A stretch of 64,000 bases of DNA from Cryptosporangium phraense (lineage in GTDB: Bacteria > Actinomycetota > Actinomycetes > Mycobacteriales > Cryptosporangiaceae): positions 248,001-312,000 of the forward strand of contig NZ_VIRS01000006.1 in NCBI RefSeq assembly GCF_006912135.1, written 5' to 3'. The notes beneath the pieces are model-generated. The model saw only the letters and a program-made list of their open reading frames with translations. It was not told the origin of the DNA and searched no databases. Below are positions 61,705-64,000 of the stretch, piece by piece (the first letter of the stretch is position 1; every line of letters starts with the position of its first letter). A program made the position numbers and the translations under genes.

Positions 61705-64000
61705 ATGAGATCGATGCTCCGATCGATGACCGCTGTGCTGAGCCGGGTGTCCGAGCGGACGAAGCTCACGGCGGTGTCGGTAATGCTGACGCTGCCGCTG
61801 CTGGTGGTGAGCAGCGCCTACGTGAGCGTGGAGCACGGCCGGCTGGTGTCGGGCCGGCTGGAGCGGGCCGGCGCGGCGTATCTGGTGCCGTTGAGCCGCC
61901 TGGCCACCGAGGTCACCCTCGCCCGGCACACCCTGGCGCTCGGGGGCCGGCCCGACGCCACCGCGATGCGTACGGCCGTCGACGCGGTGGATCGCGTCGA
62001 CGACCGGTACGGGCACGCGCTGGGGCTGGACGGGCAATGGCCGAAGGTCGACGACACCCTCGAGCGGGCCGTCGCCGTCGACGGTGTCCGGGCGGGGGTC
62101 GCGGCTTACAACAGCGCGGTCGACCAGATTCTGGCGCTGATCACCCGGGTCCGGGAGCCCAGTACCGCGCTGGACGCCGACGTGGACACCTACTACGTGA
62201 TGAATGCGGTGATCCTGCAGCTTCCGGTGCTGCTGGACACCCCGCTGCGGGCCATCGACCTCGCGTTGAGCACCTCCCCGGGCGGCGAGGTCGGGGGCGG
62301 CGCCGGTCTGGCGGCGATGGCCGCGATGGCCGGCCGCACCACCGTGGTGACGAACTCGCTTAATACCGGCCTGGCCAAAGCGTTCGCCGCGACGAGCAGC
62401 CCGGCGCTGCTGGCGTTGAAGCCGCTCACCATGCGGACGGTGGCCATCCACCGCGCCGGATCGGCGCACGTGCTCGCGACGGCCGCGGCCGGCGCCACCC
62501 TCGCGGTCGAACCGGGCCTGCTCGATCCGATGATCACCCAGACCACCGCGCTGAGCCGGGCGCTGCTGCCGGTGGTCGAGGACCTGATCGACGCCCGGAT
62601 CCGGCATCTGGAGCACCGGATCTACGGTGTCGGCGCAGCCACCGGTTTGGCGATCCTGCTCGCCGCCTACGTGCTGCTCTCGTCGCTGCGCGGGATCCGC
62701 CGCGGCCGGGACCAGGCCGTGGCCGCGGCCGAGGCGAAGTCGGCGTTCCTGGCCACCATGAGCCACGAGATCCGCACCCCGCTCAATGCCGTGATCGGCA
62801 TGACCGGCGTCCTCATGGACACCGACCTGGACGAAAACCAGCGCGAGTACGTCACCACTGTGCGCGACAGCGGTGAGGCGCTGCTCAGCACGATCAACGA
62901 CATCCTCGACTTCTCCAAGATCGAATCCGGGCAACTCGACCTCGAAGCCGAGCCGTTCGACGTCCGCGACTGCGTCGAGAGCGCGCTGGCCCTTGTCGCG
63001 CTCCCGGCCGAGCGCAAAGGCTTGGAACTGGTCGGCAGCGTCGACGCCGGTTGCCCGCCGATGCTGCGCGGCGACGTCACCCGGCTGCGGCAGATCGTGG
63101 TGAATCTGCTGTCCAACGCAGTGAAGTTCACCGAGCACGGCGAGGTCGTGGTCAGCACCCACGCCCGGCAACTCACCCCGGATCCGGCCGGGCCGGTGCA
63201 GCTGAGCGTGGCGGTCCGCGACACCGGACCGGGCATCCCGGCCGACCGTGTGGACCGGGTGTTCCGGTCGTTCTCGCAGGTCGACTCGTCCACCACCCGC
63301 GTCCACGGCGGCACCGGGCTGGGGCTGGCGATCAGCCGCAACCTCGCCCGCGCGATGGGCGGCGACATCGCCTTGGGCAGCACCGTCGGTGCCGGCTCGA
63401 CCTTCACCCTGACCGCTCAGCTGTCGGGCTGTCCCGACGTGACGCCGGCCGGGGTGGGGCCGTCGCGCCTGATCGGGGCGACGGCGTTGATCGTCGACGA
63501 CAACGCCACCAACCGCCGCGTGCTGTCGCTGCAGCTGACCGGCTGGGGCATGACCTGCCTAGAAGCCGGGTCCGCCGCGAACGCGCTGGCGCTGCTCGCC
63601 GCCGGTTCCCGCGTCGACGTGGCGATCCTGGACATGCAGATGCCCGGGAAGGATGGTGTCGCGCTGGCCCGGGACCTGCGCGCCCATCCGGAGACCGCCG
63701 GTCTGCCGCTGATTCTGCTCAGCAGCGTGCAATGGCGGCCCGGACCTGACGCCCACGGCCTGTTCGCCGCGGTGCTGGCCAAGCCCGCCCGCGCGGCGCT
63801 CCTGCACGACCGCATCACCCGGGCCCTCGATCCTCAGCCCACCGGCCCGCGTCGTTCCGACGACTCGCTCCCCACGCGGGCCCAGCCGAACGGACAGGCC
63901 GGTACGGCCGATGTTCCGCAGCCGCAGGCTTTGCGGATCTTGCTGGTCGAAGACAACCCGGTGAACCAGCGCGTCGCGCAGCTGCTGCTCGGCCAGCTCG
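61705..64000 (+). CDS. Membrane hybrid histidine kinase (partial, runs off window)
   Basis: At least 765 aa, cut by the right edge. TM1 (about residues 20-42) and TM2 (about 312-335) enclose a ~270-residue helical sensor region of the nitrate/nitrite-sensor-like kind. HisKA follows with MSHEIRTPL (His 354), then HATPase (NLLSNAVKFTEHG, DTGPGIPADR, GTGLGLAISRNLA), all intact. A first receiver follows (VDDN near 595, phospho-Asp 643 in ILDMQMP), and a second receiver begins near 745 (ILLVEDNPVNQRVA). The layout matches BarA/TorS-like phosphorelay kinases. The start at ATG 61705 follows GGGGGTGG; ATGs at 61714 and 61726 are alternatives. Confidence 0.9.
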   Translation, partial: MRSMLRSMTAVLSRVSERTKLTAVSVMLTLPLLVVSSAYVSVEHGRLVSGRLERAGAAYLVPLSRLATEVTLARHTLALGGRPDATAMRTAVDAVDRVDDRYGHALGLDGQWPKVDDTLERAVAVDGVRAGVAAYNSAVDQILALITRVREPSTALDADVDTYYVMNAVILQLPVLLDTPLRAIDLALSTSPGGEVGGGAGLAAMAAMAGRTTVVTNSLNTGLAKAFAATSSPALLALKPLTMRTVAIHRAGSAHVLATAAAGATLAVEPGLLDPMITQTTALSRALLPVVEDLIDARIRHLEHRIYGVGAATGLAILLAAYVLLSSLRGIRRGRDQAVAAAEAKSAFLATMSHEIRTPLNAVIGMTGVLMDTDLDENQREYVTTVRDSGEALLSTINDILDFSKIESGQLDLEAEPFDVRDCVESALALVALPAERKGLELVGSVDAGCPPMLRGDVTRLRQIVVNLLSNAVKFTEHGEVVVSTHARQLTPDPAGPVQLSVAVRDTGPGIPADRVDRVFRSFSQVDSSTTRVHGGTGLGLAISRNLARAMGGDIALGSTVGAGSTFTLTAQLSGCPDVTPAGVGPSRLIGATALIVDDNATNRRVLSLQLTGWGMTCLEAGSAANALALLAAGSRVDVAILDMQMPGKDGVALARDLRAHPETAGLPLILLSSVQWRPGPDAHGLFAAVLAKPARAALLHDRITRALDPQPTGPRRSDDSLPTRAQPNGQAGTADVPQPQALRILLVEDNPVNQRVAQLLLGQL

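Overview
The window comes from a GC-rich actinobacterium. Start codons are often GTG or TTG, genes are tightly packed with ATGA overlaps, and 22252-23340 encodes a mycothiol-type formaldehyde dehydrogenase; mycothiol is restricted to Actinobacteria. A chemoreceptor, a diguanylate cyclase and a run of PAS/GAF histidine kinases suggest a signal-rich, possibly motile soil genus (Cryptosporangium, Frankia or Actinoplanes relatives). The genus is inference only. No rRNA, CRISPR array or intact tRNA gene was seen.

Layout. (1) 1-8.5 kb: a sugar-binding lipoprotein; two paralogous, convergent MarR regulators flanked by five copies of one palindromic operator; a four-gene operon (SnoaL, class III extradiol dioxygenase, quinone-reductase-like enzyme, secreted double-SnoaL protein); and a membrane diguanylate cyclase. 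(2) 8.5-33.2 kb: an aromatic catabolism region. A YdeP-like molybdoenzyme precedes three transcription units. The leftward unit 16043-10862 holds OB-fold protein, thiolase, cupin, acetoacetate-CoA ligase and FAH-family hydrolase. The rightward unit 17363-21557 holds a binding-protein-like gene, FAH-family enzyme, extradiol dioxygenase and FAD monooxygenase. The leftward unit 32047-21626 holds ferredoxin, P450, SDR, fumarylacetoacetase, homogentisate dioxygenase, LysR, P450, ferredoxin, ferredoxin reductase, mycothiol-dependent formaldehyde dehydrogenase and MBL hydrolase. Two near-identical TetR genes border the region, and the 10-mer CGTATCGTAT occurs at all three promoters. (3) 33.3-40.1 kb: a secreted Sde182/nucleoside-hydrolase-like protein, TetR with an MFS pump, a chemoreceptor, and HxlR with an oxidoreductase.

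(4) 40.1-53 kb: an accessory island. It has a tyrosine recombinase with an excisionase-like gene, an array of CGCTCACACG repeats, and the 3' half of a tRNA-Lys(TTT) as an orphan attachment site. Next comes a three-gene operon, probably a conflict/defence system: a 234-aa middle-component-like protein, an SMC/Rad50-like ATPase with two CxxC pairs, and a 695-aa protein ending in a PD-(D/E)xK nuclease-like domain. Four genes of unknown function follow. (5) 53-64 kb: a secreted LGFP-repeat protein, a G-rich 13-bp tandem repeat, a small zinc-ribbon protein, and a phosphorelay cluster of two soluble histidine kinases, a CheY-like regulator and a hybrid kinase that runs off the right edge.

How the catabolic genes fit together (inference). 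P450 oxygenases fed by ferredoxins and one reductase would hydroxylate or O-demethylate an aromatic substrate, and formaldehyde released would be oxidised by the mycothiol pathway. HmgA and fumarylacetoacetase convert homogentisate products to fumarate and acetoacetate. Acetoacetate-CoA ligase plus thiolase would return acetoacetate to acetyl-CoA. The most novel candidate in the window is the operon at 44209-49200.
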